DNA from: Gilvimarinus polysaccharolyticus
Lineage (GTDB): Bacteria; Pseudomonadota; Gammaproteobacteria; Pseudomonadales; Cellvibrionaceae
Assembly: GCF_001187555.1 (NCBI RefSeq)
Contig: NZ_LFIJ01000002.1
Coordinates: 22,481-86,480, forward strand
Direction of reading: 5' to 3'
DNA: 64,000 nt
Under the pieces are notes generated by a model that saw nothing but the letters and a program-made list of their open reading frames with translations, was not told where the DNA came from and ran no database searches. The position numbers and the translations under genes are program-made. Shown one piece after another: positions 18,052 to 27,321 of the stretch; position 1 is the first letter of the stretch, and every line of letters begins with the position of its first letter.

Positions 18052-18612
18052 TTAGACATTCAACTTACTCAACCTACTTTTAACGGTATCGACACTTAAG
18101 GACTGATTACCAAACACTGTGATCAACTTACCCGCGGGACTCAAGACATAAACGTTTGCCGAATGAAGGGATATATCGCCTTGTCGATCATTTAACTCAA
18201 ACCTTAAGCGCGACAGTGCTTTATCATCCATAGCCCCTGCAGATATGCCCAGTGAAGCCACCAATTCTTTGCGCCGCTCTAGAGTGTCTCGATTAGGGTC
18301 AAGAGTAATAAACAATAGTGTTAATTCTTGGCTGGGGATGCTTCTGGAGATTGTCACCAACTCACCTAATCGAGCGGGACACACAGAATCGCAAGACAAA
18401 TAACCGACAAACAGCATCACCAAAGGTGATTTTACAGAGGATAATTCGACCAACTCGCCATCGGTATTAGTCCATGAAAACGGACTCACGGTAAGTGAAT
18501 TTGTGCTATGAACCCCGGGCGAAAAAATATGACTTGCCCACAAGCCAAAGGGCAATGCTGAAACTGCCAGCGTTAACACCAACAAATGACGCAACTTTAT
18601 GTTGTTTACCAT
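18052..18612 (-). CDS. SCO1/SenC family protein (copper chaperone / thiol-redox)
   Basis: 186 residues from ATG 18612 (a TTG at 18633 is in frame). One N-terminal hydrophobic anchor spans residues 9-27, followed by a thioredoxin-like SCO domain. The copper/redox residues are Cys74 and Cys78 in CDSVCP and His150 in DISLHSANVYVLSP, the complete SCO ligand set. SCO proteins deliver copper to the CuA site of cytochrome oxidase or act in periplasmic thiol chemistry. No oxidase genes are nearby; instead it heads an operon with a chemoreceptor, which is unusual. Confidence 0.87.
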   Translation of the reverse strand: MVNNIKLRHLLVLTLAVSALPFGLWASHIFSPGVHSTNSLTVSPFSWTNTDGELVELSSVKSPLVMLFVGYLSCDSVCPARLGELVTISRSIPSQELTLLFITLDPNRDTLERRKELVASLGISAGAMDDKALSRLRFELNDRQGDISLHSANVYVLSPAGKLITVFGNQSLSVDTVKSRLSKLNV

Positions 18613-19017
18613 GCCACCCACACAAACACCCAAATGCCCATCAATACGGCTATATACCTATTATGGATCTATTTGAGAAAAGAACGTTGAACTCTCGCCA
18701 CCAACCATTAAGTCTATATGACCATAACGAGAAAGCCCCGCAGACCTCATTTTAATAAAGATTATAGCGGCTGGTGCATAGAAAAGATGAGCGACTTTGC
18801 GTGGCAATTAACAAAAACACTATGAATATATGGCTGGACATATCCCGATAAGATTTATTCGTGAGCTTAAGGTACTCCAAGCTCATAACACTTGGGAGCC
18901 CCAAAATAGTTATATTTGTGCCTATCGCGGTTGACGGCGTTCCAGCTTGAATTCAAAAAAACCCAGTTGCGATAACGCAACTGGGTTTTTTAGGGGCTTA
19001 AAACTCGTATTTTCTGT
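18613..19017. other. upstream region of the SCO-chemoreceptor operon
   Basis: 405 bases with no gene. It should contain the promoter of the minus-strand SCO operon; I cannot fix its -35/-10. Its left part ends in the terminator at 18954-18992. Confidence 0.5.
18954..18992 (-). terminator. terminator of the Kelch/glycosidase-like gene
   Basis: AACCCAGTTGC and GCAACTGGGTT form an 11-bp stem around GATAAC, flanked by A7 and T6 runs, 26 bases beyond the stop at 19018. The symmetry allows function on both strands. Confidence 0.92.
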
Positions 19018-21882
19018 TTATGGCATATCTGGTACTTGTTTAATCATAAGAACCCAATCACGGCCATCACTCACCGGCGGCAGGCCTAACTCAACCCAGT
19101 CTGAGCCTTGCACAAGCTTAACGGAGCCACCTTGCAGTCCACCGCCATGCTGTGGATCAAACCAATGCAACTCATAACGATGCTCATTGGGCAATTTTAA
19201 AATACCGGTTCTACCCTCGGGTAAATAAAGGCTGTAAAGCTTATCAGCTTGGGCAAAACAATAAGTGTCTTGGCGGTCGATAACACTGTCATTACAGGGG
19301 GCCATTTCCCAATAGGGTAAATAAGCCTGAAAAAACTCCCGCGCATAGCGTGTTTGCATCCATAAGTTGTGACGCGAACGAAAGTCCTCTACACCAAGAT
19401 CATTAGACGGGAAGTGTGCACCAAAATACCACTCGACGCCGGCTCCGCCACCCAACAAATGTCCCCATAGCGCATGTCGTCTTAGGCTATTATGATTGCC
19501 CGCGTGCGAGTCAGGCATAGCACCGGTGTGCCACTCACCAATCTCATCCATCGTAATCGCCCAAGGTGCTTGAGCAGTTTCAGACAGCGCCCGCCACTTA
19601 CGTGTCTCACTATTCACAGTGGTGCGATCAGCCACTTGAAACGACAAACCTTGCAGTTCGGTCAAGCCTAACAGAGGCCCAACAATATCGTCTTTGTCTT
19701 TGGCTCCTGAGTGTGTGTGTAAAAATACCGGATGCTGATAAGGGTCGTGCGTATTAAAAAATTGTGCCATCGCGCGACGCTGGGCATCCGTTTGCCCTTT
19801 AGGGCTCCAGTGAATAGGGCCGTTCTCTTCACCTAAATTCCACACTAAGCCTGGGTGATGCCCAAAGCGGGCAATAAGCTCACTGTAGTACAGCGAGCGA
19901 TGCAAGCCCGTATCTCCACCGTCGAGCAATAATTCGTTTTCGGTTTCTTGTGTAACTATGTGCAGCAACAAGCCTTTAGCCTGCATGTGTTCAAACAGTA
20001 TATTCCACTGCTCTAATTTACTGACATCAAAACGGGTAAACTCATCTGGCTGGATATATGGCCAGACATCTTTGCCATCACCGATAAGATTTAACGTTAA
20101 AAAGTAAGCAGCGTTGACGCCCTCAGACGCTAAATAATTCATTGCTCCAATAATTGCTTTACCTTTGCCCTCGCCCCACGTCGGGTCACCTGGGCGCCAA
20201 TCAGCCTGGTGCGAACGGTAACTGTGAATTGCCTTATCGGGGGCAGCCTCACCACTTCGCGCTTTATTATTTAAGCGGTAAGTATTATCAAAATCAGTGT
20301 ACGCCAACAGGTTTTCTGGACTGTTAGTGCCGCCTTTTAACCAGCGCTGGCCCGATTGCTTAAAGGTAAAGTAACCACCCTGGGTTTGCAGTAACCCGGC
20401 ATTGGCGGCGCGAAAGTCAGGTGCCTTTTTGTTGGAGGCAAGTACCGTAAAAGTACCTTTATTGGGGCTGATGGCAACGCTATCACCCAGCTCAGGGTCT
20501 CGCTCAATCGCAATGTTTTTACCCTGCTTTAGACTTGCCGTGTAATGCCAATCACCGGCACTCTCGGGGCTAAACCGCACCTGCCATACATTGCCCTTAG
20601 TGGCCCCCGTGTTAGCTGCATTGCCATCTGCGGCATAAAAACCGCGCACTAGATGGCGTGTATTGCCCGAGCGAAACTCAACCAACAAACGATAATCGGT
20701 AAAGGGATTAAGCGCCGCACCTTCTTCCGTCTCTGGGCCGTTAAAGCTCAAAGCTAAACTATGGTGCTGCATCGGTTGACTGGCAGAGTTAGGCTCTGGG
20801 TTTATTTTTTTACCAAACGCCGCGTCTGAAGCTGGAAGTTTTAACCGCTCGATACTGTTCAGCTCTGGCTCACCGCCGCGCTGACCACAACCGGAGGCAA
20901 GGTAAGCGTAATCATCAATGATCACCAAGGCGGAACCATGTCGACCTTGATTTAAACTCGGCCAAGTGCTCCAAGTTTTATCGTTCGTATTAAACGCTTC
21001 GACATTAGCGTGCGCCGGCACTTGAGTATCGCTTTCGCCACCACCGACTATTAGCTTATCCCCCCAGGCCATCGCCATAGAGCCTGAGCGCCCGGTGGGC
21101 AATGCCATACTGGCGTCAGTAGCCAGCCACTGGCCAGTCTCGAAATCAAAAATATCACCAAATAATTGTGACGGGCCAAAGTTATTACCTAACGCATGGT
21201 TAGATTGACGGCCGCCAAATGCGTAAAGCTTGTGGCCGATAACAGCCGCCGAGAAATGATCGCGTTTATGAGGCGCATCGGGTAATACTCGCCATTGGCC
21301 AGTACTGGGGTCGTACTCATCCAGCCAGTTAACCGTGCCATTCATATGACCATTTTTAATACCGCCAACGATATAGATTTTTTGCTTATAAACCACGACG
21401 CCTGCACCACCACGCTGTCTCGCGGCAGGAATATCATGCAAAGTTTCAAAGCGGTCTTCTGCCGGCACGTAGGCCATAACCTTGGTTAACGGCGTTTCAT
21501 TGGGCCAACCACCGGTCATGGCACCAATCAAGTAAATTTTTTCTCCCAGCACCACCGCTTGAAAATGGTGTAGCTCAATAGGGGGCTTGGCTTTTTCTTC
21601 CCAGCGGTTAGTGGCTGGATCATAAACATCGGTAGGATTAATACGTCGCCCACCCAATAAATAAAGCTTACCTTCAAAGGCCACGGCCGCCGCTTCATGG
21701 CGGGCAGTCGGTGTGCCTTGGGCGTCCAACACCTTCCAGGTGTTAGTCGGCTCGCCTGCGGCAAACACACCTGCCGACAACAAGAGCGATGCGCTCAAAA
21801 GCAGTAAAGGTTTAGCAAATTTGCACAGAGAATTTAGATAAAAACAAAAATATTTCATAAGTATCATTCTATTATTAATCAT
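19018..21882 (-). CDS. secreted Kelch-propeller / DUF5060 / glycosidase-like fusion protein
   Basis: 954 residues with a hydrophobic signal at about 24-42 (LLLLSASLLLSAGVFAAG). Residues 45-350 contain five or six Kelch repeats (for example KLYLLGGRRINPTDVYDPATNRWEE, with further copies of IYIVGG and LYAFGG), a beta-propeller. Residues 370-470 resemble the DUF5060 Ig-like domain (LSFNGPETEEGAALNPF). Residues 480-860 look like an (alpha/beta)8 glycoside-hydrolase-like barrel with candidate acids in WNLGEENGP and AITMDEIGEWH. The C-terminus is a small beta domain. The likely role is secreted polysaccharide attack or binding; the substrate is unknown. The start (21882 or ATG 21858) is uncertain, with no clear ribosome site. 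It is monocistronic. Confidence 0.75.
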   Translation of the reverse strand: MINNRMILMKYFCFYLNSLCKFAKPLLLLSASLLLSAGVFAAGEPTNTWKVLDAQGTPTARHEAAAVAFEGKLYLLGGRRINPTDVYDPATNRWEEKAKPPIELHHFQAVVLGEKIYLIGAMTGGWPNETPLTKVMAYVPAEDRFETLHDIPAARQRGGAGVVVYKQKIYIVGGIKNGHMNGTVNWLDEYDPSTGQWRVLPDAPHKRDHFSAAVIGHKLYAFGGRQSNHALGNNFGPSQLFGDIFDFETGQWLATDASMALPTGRSGSMAMAWGDKLIVGGGESDTQVPAHANVEAFNTNDKTWSTWPSLNQGRHGSALVIIDDYAYLASGCGQRGGEPELNSIERLKLPASDAAFGKKINPEPNSASQPMQHHSLALSFNGPETEEGAALNPFTDYRLLVEFRSGNTRHLVRGFYAADGNAANTGATKGNVWQVRFSPESAGDWHYTASLKQGKNIAIERDPELGDSVAISPNKGTFTVLASNKKAPDFRAANAGLLQTQGGYFTFKQSGQRWLKGGTNSPENLLAYTDFDNTYRLNNKARSGEAAPDKAIHSYRSHQADWRPGDPTWGEGKGKAIIGAMNYLASEGVNAAYFLTLNLIGDGKDVWPYIQPDEFTRFDVSKLEQWNILFEHMQAKGLLLHIVTQETENELLLDGGDTGLHRSLYYSELIARFGHHPGLVWNLGEENGPIHWSPKGQTDAQRRAMAQFFNTHDPYQHPVFLHTHSGAKDKDDIVGPLLGLTELQGLSFQVADRTTVNSETRKWRALSETAQAPWAITMDEIGEWHTGAMPDSHAGNHNSLRRHALWGHLLGGGAGVEWYFGAHFPSNDLGVEDFRSRHNLWMQTRYAREFFQAYLPYWEMAPCNDSVIDRQDTYCFAQADKLYSLYLPEGRTGILKLPNEHRYELHWFDPQHGGGLQGGSVKLVQGSDWVELGLPPVSDGRDWVLMIKQVPDMP

Positions 21883-21977
21883 TATTTAAACGTGAGTCGG
21901 TGCTCAAGCACCGCTTAGCATGACGCGAGAGAAAATGTAGATACAGTCAATATTAGTAAAGATCGAGCAGGACAACA

Positions 21978-23351
21978 CTAATCAATCGCCTCCAACGCTT
22001 CCGTCAAATTATTCACCGCCACCACCTCAAATCCCGGAATGCTTTTTTGCGGTGCATTACCTGCAGGAACAATGGCCCGCTTAAAGCCGTGTTTTGATGC
22101 CTCGCGCAAGCGCTCTTGCCCACTCGGTACGGGGCGAATTTCGCCGGCCAACCCCACCTCGCCAAACACCATTAAGTCTCGCGGCAGCGGGCGATCACGA
22201 AAGCTGGACACAACCGCCAACAATAACGCTAGATCGGCGCTAGTTTCGGCAACACGCACGCCACCCACTACGTTTACAAATACATCTTGATCACCCACCA
22301 TAATGCCGCCGTGACGGTGTAGTACCGCCAGCAACATAGACAAGCGGTTTTGATCTAAACCTACCGCGACGCGCCGTGGATTACCTAGATGGCTGTCATC
22401 AACTAAAGCTTGTATCTCGACCAGCAATGGCCGAGTACCTTCCCACATAACCATCACCACCGAGCCGGATGAAACATCCTCGCCGCGCTGTAAAAATATT
22501 GCCGATGGATTGCTGACCTCTTTCATGCCTTGCTCCGTCATGGCAAAAACACCTAGCTCGTTAACCGCACCAAAACGGTTTTTACTGCCGCGTAACGTTC
22601 TAAAGCGTGAGTCGTGAGAGCCCTCCAATAAAATCGAGCAATCGATCATGTGCTCTAACACTTTAGGGCCGGCCAGCGAACCGTCTTTAGTCACATGGCC
22701 CACCAAAATCACCACGGTGCCGGTTTGTTTGGCAAAGCGAGTCAAAAAAGCCGCCGCTTCACGCACTTGCGAGACCGAGCCCGGGGCTGATTGAATATCA
22801 CTTAAGTGCACCACCTGGATAGAATCCACCACCATCACCTTGGGGCGAACTTTTTCAGCGCTCATACAAATAAGCTCGACACTGGTCTCACTGAGCATTT
22901 GCAGTTTATCGGTAGGCAGCCCCAAACGTTTCGCGCGCATAGCAACTTGCTGTAATGACTCTTCGCCGGTTACATAAAGTGCTGGCACAGACTCTGCCAA
23001 CTTGCAGAGTGTTTGCAATAACAACGTGCTTTTGCCCGCTCCTGGGTGCCCACCAATTAAAACCACTGAGCCCGGCACTAAGCCGCCACCCAATACTCGA
23101 TCAAACTCACCGGTACCACTGGGTAAACGCGGCAAATCTTCTAAACTAATCTGCGCTAGAGTTTGTACTTGCGCCTGAGTGCTGCCCGAGTAACCCGAGA
23201 ACTCTGCACCTCTGGCCCCACCTTTGGGTGCCGGGCCAAGTTTCATTTCCACCACAGAGTTCCAGGTACCACACTCGCTGCATTGACCTTGCCATTTGCC
23301 AAAATCGGCGCCACATTCGTTGCACACAAATGCTACTTTACTTTTTGCCAC
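21978..23351 (-). CDS. radA: DNA repair and recombination protein RadA
   Basis: 457 residues. The N-terminal zinc finger uses Cys10, Cys13, Cys24 and Cys27. The RecA-like ATPase has Walker A GGHPGAGKST at 100-109, and the RadA-specific KNRFG motif is present. The C-terminal Lon-like domain includes DLMVFGEVGLAGEIRPV. RadA drives branch migration and processing of recombination intermediates. It is a conserved housekeeping gene on its own transcript; the ATG at 23351 gives the full family N-terminus. Confidence 0.96.
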   Translation of the reverse strand: MAKSKVAFVCNECGADFGKWQGQCSECGTWNSVVEMKLGPAPKGGARGAEFSGYSGSTQAQVQTLAQISLEDLPRLPSGTGEFDRVLGGGLVPGSVVLIGGHPGAGKSTLLLQTLCKLAESVPALYVTGEESLQQVAMRAKRLGLPTDKLQMLSETSVELICMSAEKVRPKVMVVDSIQVVHLSDIQSAPGSVSQVREAAAFLTRFAKQTGTVVILVGHVTKDGSLAGPKVLEHMIDCSILLEGSHDSRFRTLRGSKNRFGAVNELGVFAMTEQGMKEVSNPSAIFLQRGEDVSSGSVVMVMWEGTRPLLVEIQALVDDSHLGNPRRVAVGLDQNRLSMLLAVLHRHGGIMVGDQDVFVNVVGGVRVAETSADLALLLAVVSSFRDRPLPRDLMVFGEVGLAGEIRPVPSGQERLREASKHGFKRAIVPAGNAPQKSIPGFEVVAVNNLTEALEAID

Positions 23352-23391
23352 AGTAACTCCGTCATCTTGATCGGGTGAATCACACTGTATT

Positions 23392-24564
23392 TTACAGGCG
23401 CTGCTCTTTACGATATTGCGAAGGCGTTTTTCCCACCTGCTTTTTAAAAATAGCGTTAAAAGTCGATTTACTGGTAAACCCAGACTCCGCTAACACTTGT
23501 AACATCGTCCAGCTTTGCTTATCTGAATCCAATAACAATTGTTTTGCCTGCTCGACCCGGTAACTATTAATAAACTCAAAAAAGTTTTTACCAAAATGTT
23601 GATTTAAAATACGCGATAACGTGCGCTCTGGCAGCGATAACCGCTTAGCTAATGTGTCCAGTGAGATATCAGCCAATAAATAAGGTTGCTGGACGCGCAT
23701 ATACTCGTCAACTCGGGCAACCTGCTCAGGTTTATAAGGTTCGGGCTCACCGCTGGCGGGCTCGGCGCCTAAACCGCCAAATAAGTGGGTATAGCGTATG
23801 CTAATAAAAACCAGCGCGTTGACAAAAATAAAGGCGATATAGTGACTGGCAATACCCAGTATATTAGACAAGCTCTCACCGATACGCTGCCCCAATAGGT
23901 GTACCATCAGCTGCCAGGCGGCAATCAGCATAAACCCTAACACCATCCACATTAACCAACGCCGCTCACTGACCTCGACATTAGCGTAACGCTCTAACAG
24001 CTGACGTCGATAACGCCACAAAAGCCATAGGCTTGCGCCCCCGTAAACCAGCACACTTAAGTGCCATACGGTCACGAGCCGAGTCATTAACGGCGTCCAC
24101 ATAAACCCCAAGTCGGACATCGCCGCCACTTTAGCCGCCGAGGGCAGACTGTAGTAATGAACATACAACAGCGCTCCCGCCACTAACGCGGGCAATAGAT
24201 GCCAAGCGTAGCGCTTGCGCAGGGGTAATTGTTTATACAACACGCTGGCAACAAACCCATACAGTAATGGCCCTTGCAACCAATAACTAAAGCTGCCTAA
24301 AAACAGTAAGTCTGGGTGCCAATCCAGCACCACATGGCGCAGGGTATGGCTCCAAATAAATAGAGAATCCAACTCTTGTACGGCAATCACAAGCAATGTT
24401 GCCGCCAACAAACAAGCGCTCAGATCGCCTTTGCGACGGGTTGCCACTAACAACCCCGCCAGCAGCAGAAACTGTGCCGCCGCCAGCACCAGCACTAAAT
24501 CATGGATGTTAAATAACAGGGAGTCGTGAGTTAGCGTATTCAAGCTGAGCTCTCTTTTAATCAT
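23392..24564 (-). CDS. membrane-anchored AraC-family transcriptional regulator
   Basis: 390 residues. About seven membrane helices fill residues 20-255, a 7TM-type sensor region. An AraC/XylS DNA-binding domain follows at about 285-388, with the second-helix signature ESGFTSKSTFNAIFKKQVGKTPSQYR. Such regulators in marine polysaccharide degraders often control adjacent carbohydrate genes. It is divergent from the GH16/GH5 genes, and an inverted repeat lies between them (24606-24682), so control of those genes is a reasonable inference. The inducer is unknown. Confidence 0.88.
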   Translation of the reverse strand: MIKRELSLNTLTHDSLLFNIHDLVLVLAAAQFLLLAGLLVATRRKGDLSACLLAATLLVIAVQELDSLFIWSHTLRHVVLDWHPDLLFLGSFSYWLQGPLLYGFVASVLYKQLPLRKRYAWHLLPALVAGALLYVHYYSLPSAAKVAAMSDLGFMWTPLMTRLVTVWHLSVLVYGGASLWLLWRYRRQLLERYANVEVSERRWLMWMVLGFMLIAAWQLMVHLLGQRIGESLSNILGIASHYIAFIFVNALVFISIRYTHLFGGLGAEPASGEPEPYKPEQVARVDEYMRVQQPYLLADISLDTLAKRLSLPERTLSRILNQHFGKNFFEFINSYRVEQAKQLLLDSDKQSWTMLQVLAESGFTSKSTFNAIFKKQVGKTPSQYRKEQRL

Positions 24565-24605
24565 TATTATCAGTTTGCGGTCAAATTATACCTAGGTCAC
24601 GCCCA

Positions 24606-24682
24606 TTAAGGCGTCCGACTTATGACCACATCAAACTCGGACATACCGATTATACGTTTTATCGGCAATTTGGACGCTTTAA
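24606..24682. promoter_or_regulatory. candidate operator between AraC regulator and GH16 gene
   Basis: TTAAGGCGTCC (24606-24616) and GGACGCTTTAA (24672-24682) are inverted copies with one mismatch, 55 bases apart. Between them lies CCGAT...ATCGG around TATACGTTTT. This spacing suits a looped or doubly bound regulator. The role is inferred from position only. Confidence 0.4.
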
Positions 24683-24786
24683 GCCAGCGCTAACGTTACG
24701 GTTGGTCACGGACGGTAGTGCGCGCAAGCTAGCCTGCACCACACGTGCCGTTAGACTAAGACAAATAATAACGAGAGGTCAAAAAG

Positions 24787-25537
24787 ATGATACAGAGTAT
24801 TTATCGCAATATCGCTATCGCCGGCATCGCCCTGCTGGCACAATTTTAGCTGGGGGTTTAACAGCAGTATTTGGCAGGCCCGCAGTGGCAGTAACGGCAG
24901 CCCGTTTGGCTGCACTTTTGAGCCAAGCATGATCAACCCCAGCTCTCATGGCATTACTCTAGGCGTTACCCCGGGCCAATGTGCCGAGCTGCGTACGCAA
25001 CAATTGCTCAGTTACGGCGATATCCAAAGCCGCCTAAAGACCGGCAATACCCCTGGCACAGTATCATCAATTTTCACCTATACCTCGTGGTATGACGTCC
25101 CGGGACGCGCCTGGCAGGAGATAGACATTGAATTTTTACCGAGCCTTGGCAATGTAGTCCACACTAACGTTATCTATCAGCCCCAAGGCGGTACCTATCA
25201 GAGCTGGGAGCAAGACATCGATCTCGGCCAATACGGTTTAAATATCACACAGGATTTAGTCACCATAGGCTTTGATTGGTCGAGTTGGAAAATTGAGTGG
25301 TATTTAGATGACGCTTGGGGCAATCGCCAGGTGATTCGTACCCTGTATAAAGATAATGGCGACGGCTATGTGGCCAACAACGAGATCCCACAGTACGCCT
25401 GGCCTAAAGACCCAACCCGCCTTATGCTCAACCATTGGCATGGCGATAACTCGGCCTCGGCCATGTACTTTCCTCAAGAGTATTACTGGGGCAATGCCTG
25501 GGCGTATTACGATTATTTTGAATACACTCCCCAATAG
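24787..25537 (+). pseudogene. GH16 beta-glucanase (lichenase/laminarinase-like), frameshifted after the signal peptide
   Basis: ATG 24787, preceded by GAGAGG, opens a signal peptide (MIQSIYRNIAIAGIALLAQF) that stops at TAG 24847-24849. One frame over, the sequence continues without a stop as SWGFNSSIWQARSGSNGSPF and then the whole GH16 domain to TAG at 25535-25537. One T too many in the TTTT run at 24844-24847 explains the break. The catalytic EIDIE motif has its first Glu at 25118-25120 and the fold resembles bacterial lichenases. An internal ATG at 24929 would lose the signal and the first strands. Either the gene is inactive or the base is a sequencing error. It would hydrolyse beta-1,3/1,4-glucans outside the cell. 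Confidence 0.8.
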
Positions 25538-25647
25538 AATGGGTTTAAAAAACCAGACATAACGATAAACTGACCGTCGTAACCACCACAGCGAACTAAG
25601 TGTACTGTGGTGCGTTACCTCGATACATTCTAATAACAGGCCAAATT

Positions 25648-27216
25648 ATGAATTCTTGGAGCAATCTCTTTTTACGCGCAGGCCTAATCGCCAGCATTAG
25701 CACTTTAGTCGCCTGCGGCAGTAGCGGTGGCACCCAAACTGCCCCTCCTTCGACCTCATCCAGCGCCAGCAGTAGCAGCTCGAGCAGTGTGCTATCTAGC
25801 GTTGTATCAAGCAGTGTTAGCTCAAGCGCATCATCGTCCAGCTCCAGCAATAGCTCTGGATGCGCACAAGACGTAGCGACGCTGATAGGCACAAATACTA
25901 GCCGTATTGAAGCTGAAGATTACAGCCTTTGCGACGAGCAAACCAAAACCACCGAGAGCGGTGACAGTCTTTCTGCGGGACTCGCTATTAGCGACACCGG
26001 CGCCAGCTTAAGTTATCTGGTGGACATACAAACCTCTGGGTTATATACCATTAGCTATCAGGTACGAGCGAGTGCCAATGGCAGTGTTTGGTCATTAACA
26101 ACCGACAACCGGCCATTAACCGACAGCACCCTTGAGCTAGCCGCAAGCGATGCCCCTATGTGGCAAGAGATAAGCACTACCGCTCTTTACTTGAGCGACG
26201 GCCCACAAACGTTAACCCTAAATTTTGCTCAAGCGGATACCGCGCTAGATTATTTAGAGCTGCGCTACGCCGAACCCACTCAGTACACACCCCACGAGGC
26301 GGTGGCTCAAATGGGTATCGGTATCAACCTTGGCAACACTTTGGACGCCTACCCCAATGAGGGCGACTGGGCTCCAGTGGCGCAAGAGGCACACTTAGTC
26401 GCTTTTGCAGACGCGGGCTTTAATCATGTGCGCATTCCCGCCACCTGGGATAATCACACAGCCACTAGCGCGCCTTACGCAGTAAATGCCTCGCGCATGG
26501 ATCGCACCGAGCAGGTAGTAGATTGGGCGTTGGCCCAAGGCTACCACGTGGTTTTAAACGCTCACCATGAAATTTGGTTAAAACAAGATTACGCCAATGC
26601 CGCTAAGCGGGCGCGCTTTGATGCTATTTGGAAACAAATTGCCGAGCGCTTTAAAAACAAATCGGCGCGCTTGTCGTTTGAAATTCTAAACGAACCTAAC
26701 GGTATGACTGCGGCACAAAGCAACGACTTAAATCCACGAATATTGAATATTATTCGGGTAAGCAATCCAAATCGATTGGTTGTAATTGCCGGCAGCGGCT
26801 TTACACCGATAAATACTCTGGCTGACATTGAACTGCCTAACGACAGTCAGTTAATTGCCAATTTTCACTCCTACGATCCTTGGCCCTTTGCCGGTCAGTG
26901 TGTGCGTGGCTGGAGCACCAGCGCCGACAAGGCCGAACTGGAAAAAGTTTATCAAACTGCACGAGATTGGGCCCAAACTAACGGTGTTCCAGTTACCGTT
27001 AACGAGTTTGGCGCAGCACACTATGACCACCAAAACCCAGAAAACATCTGTGCCGAAGCCGACCGTTTAGCTTATTTACGCGAGCACGTAAACTTAGCTA
27101 CAGAGTATGGCATTGCCGCTACAGTTTGGGATGATAACGGTTCGTTCGGTGTATACGATCGGGAGCAAGAAAGCTGGGGGCCAGAGAAAGACATTCTGGT
27201 CGCGCCAAACCCTTAG
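25648..27216 (+). CDS. GH5 family endo-beta-glucanase lipoprotein with a CBM6-like module
   Basis: 522 residues from ATG 25648, with AACAGG upstream; the longer frame to 25600 lacks a site. Lipobox STLVAC puts Cys23 at the mature N-terminus. A serine-rich linker follows (about 35-75), then a beta-sandwich resembling CBM6 (SRIEAEDYSL, LDYLELRYA), then a GH5 barrel. Barrel motifs include GIGINLGNTLDA, HVRIPATWD, LNAHHE, acid/base Glu in FEILNEPNG, NFHSYDPW and nucleophile Glu in VTVNEFGA. It probably acts on beta-glucan or a mannan at the outer membrane; the subfamily cannot be fixed by eye. It lies 110 bases after the GH16 gene and may share its control. Confidence 0.87.
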   Translation: MNSWSNLFLRAGLIASISTLVACGSSGGTQTAPPSTSSSASSSSSSSVLSSVVSSSVSSSASSSSSSNSSGCAQDVATLIGTNTSRIEAEDYSLCDEQTKTTESGDSLSAGLAISDTGASLSYLVDIQTSGLYTISYQVRASANGSVWSLTTDNRPLTDSTLELAASDAPMWQEISTTALYLSDGPQTLTLNFAQADTALDYLELRYAEPTQYTPHEAVAQMGIGINLGNTLDAYPNEGDWAPVAQEAHLVAFADAGFNHVRIPATWDNHTATSAPYAVNASRMDRTEQVVDWALAQGYHVVLNAHHEIWLKQDYANAAKRARFDAIWKQIAERFKNKSARLSFEILNEPNGMTAAQSNDLNPRILNIIRVSNPNRLVVIAGSGFTPINTLADIELPNDSQLIANFHSYDPWPFAGQCVRGWSTSADKAELEKVYQTARDWAQTNGVPVTVNEFGAAHYDHQNPENICAEADRLAYLREHVNLATEYGIAATVWDDNGSFGVYDREQESWGPEKDILVAPNP

Positions 27217-27226
27217 TGATTATAGC

Positions 27227-27266
27227 CACCATAAAAACTGGACGATGACGTCCGGTTTTTATGGTG
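27227..27266 (+). terminator. terminator of the GH5 gene
   Basis: CACCATAAAAACTGGACG pairs completely with CGTCCGGTTTTTATGGTG around a short ATGA loop, apart from one wobble. The right arm includes the T tract. It starts 11 bases after the stop. Confidence 0.88.
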
Positions 27267-27321
27267 CTATCACAACCTTAAAAATTTTATACATAGCAGC
27301 AAGCTACATATAAACTCAAAA

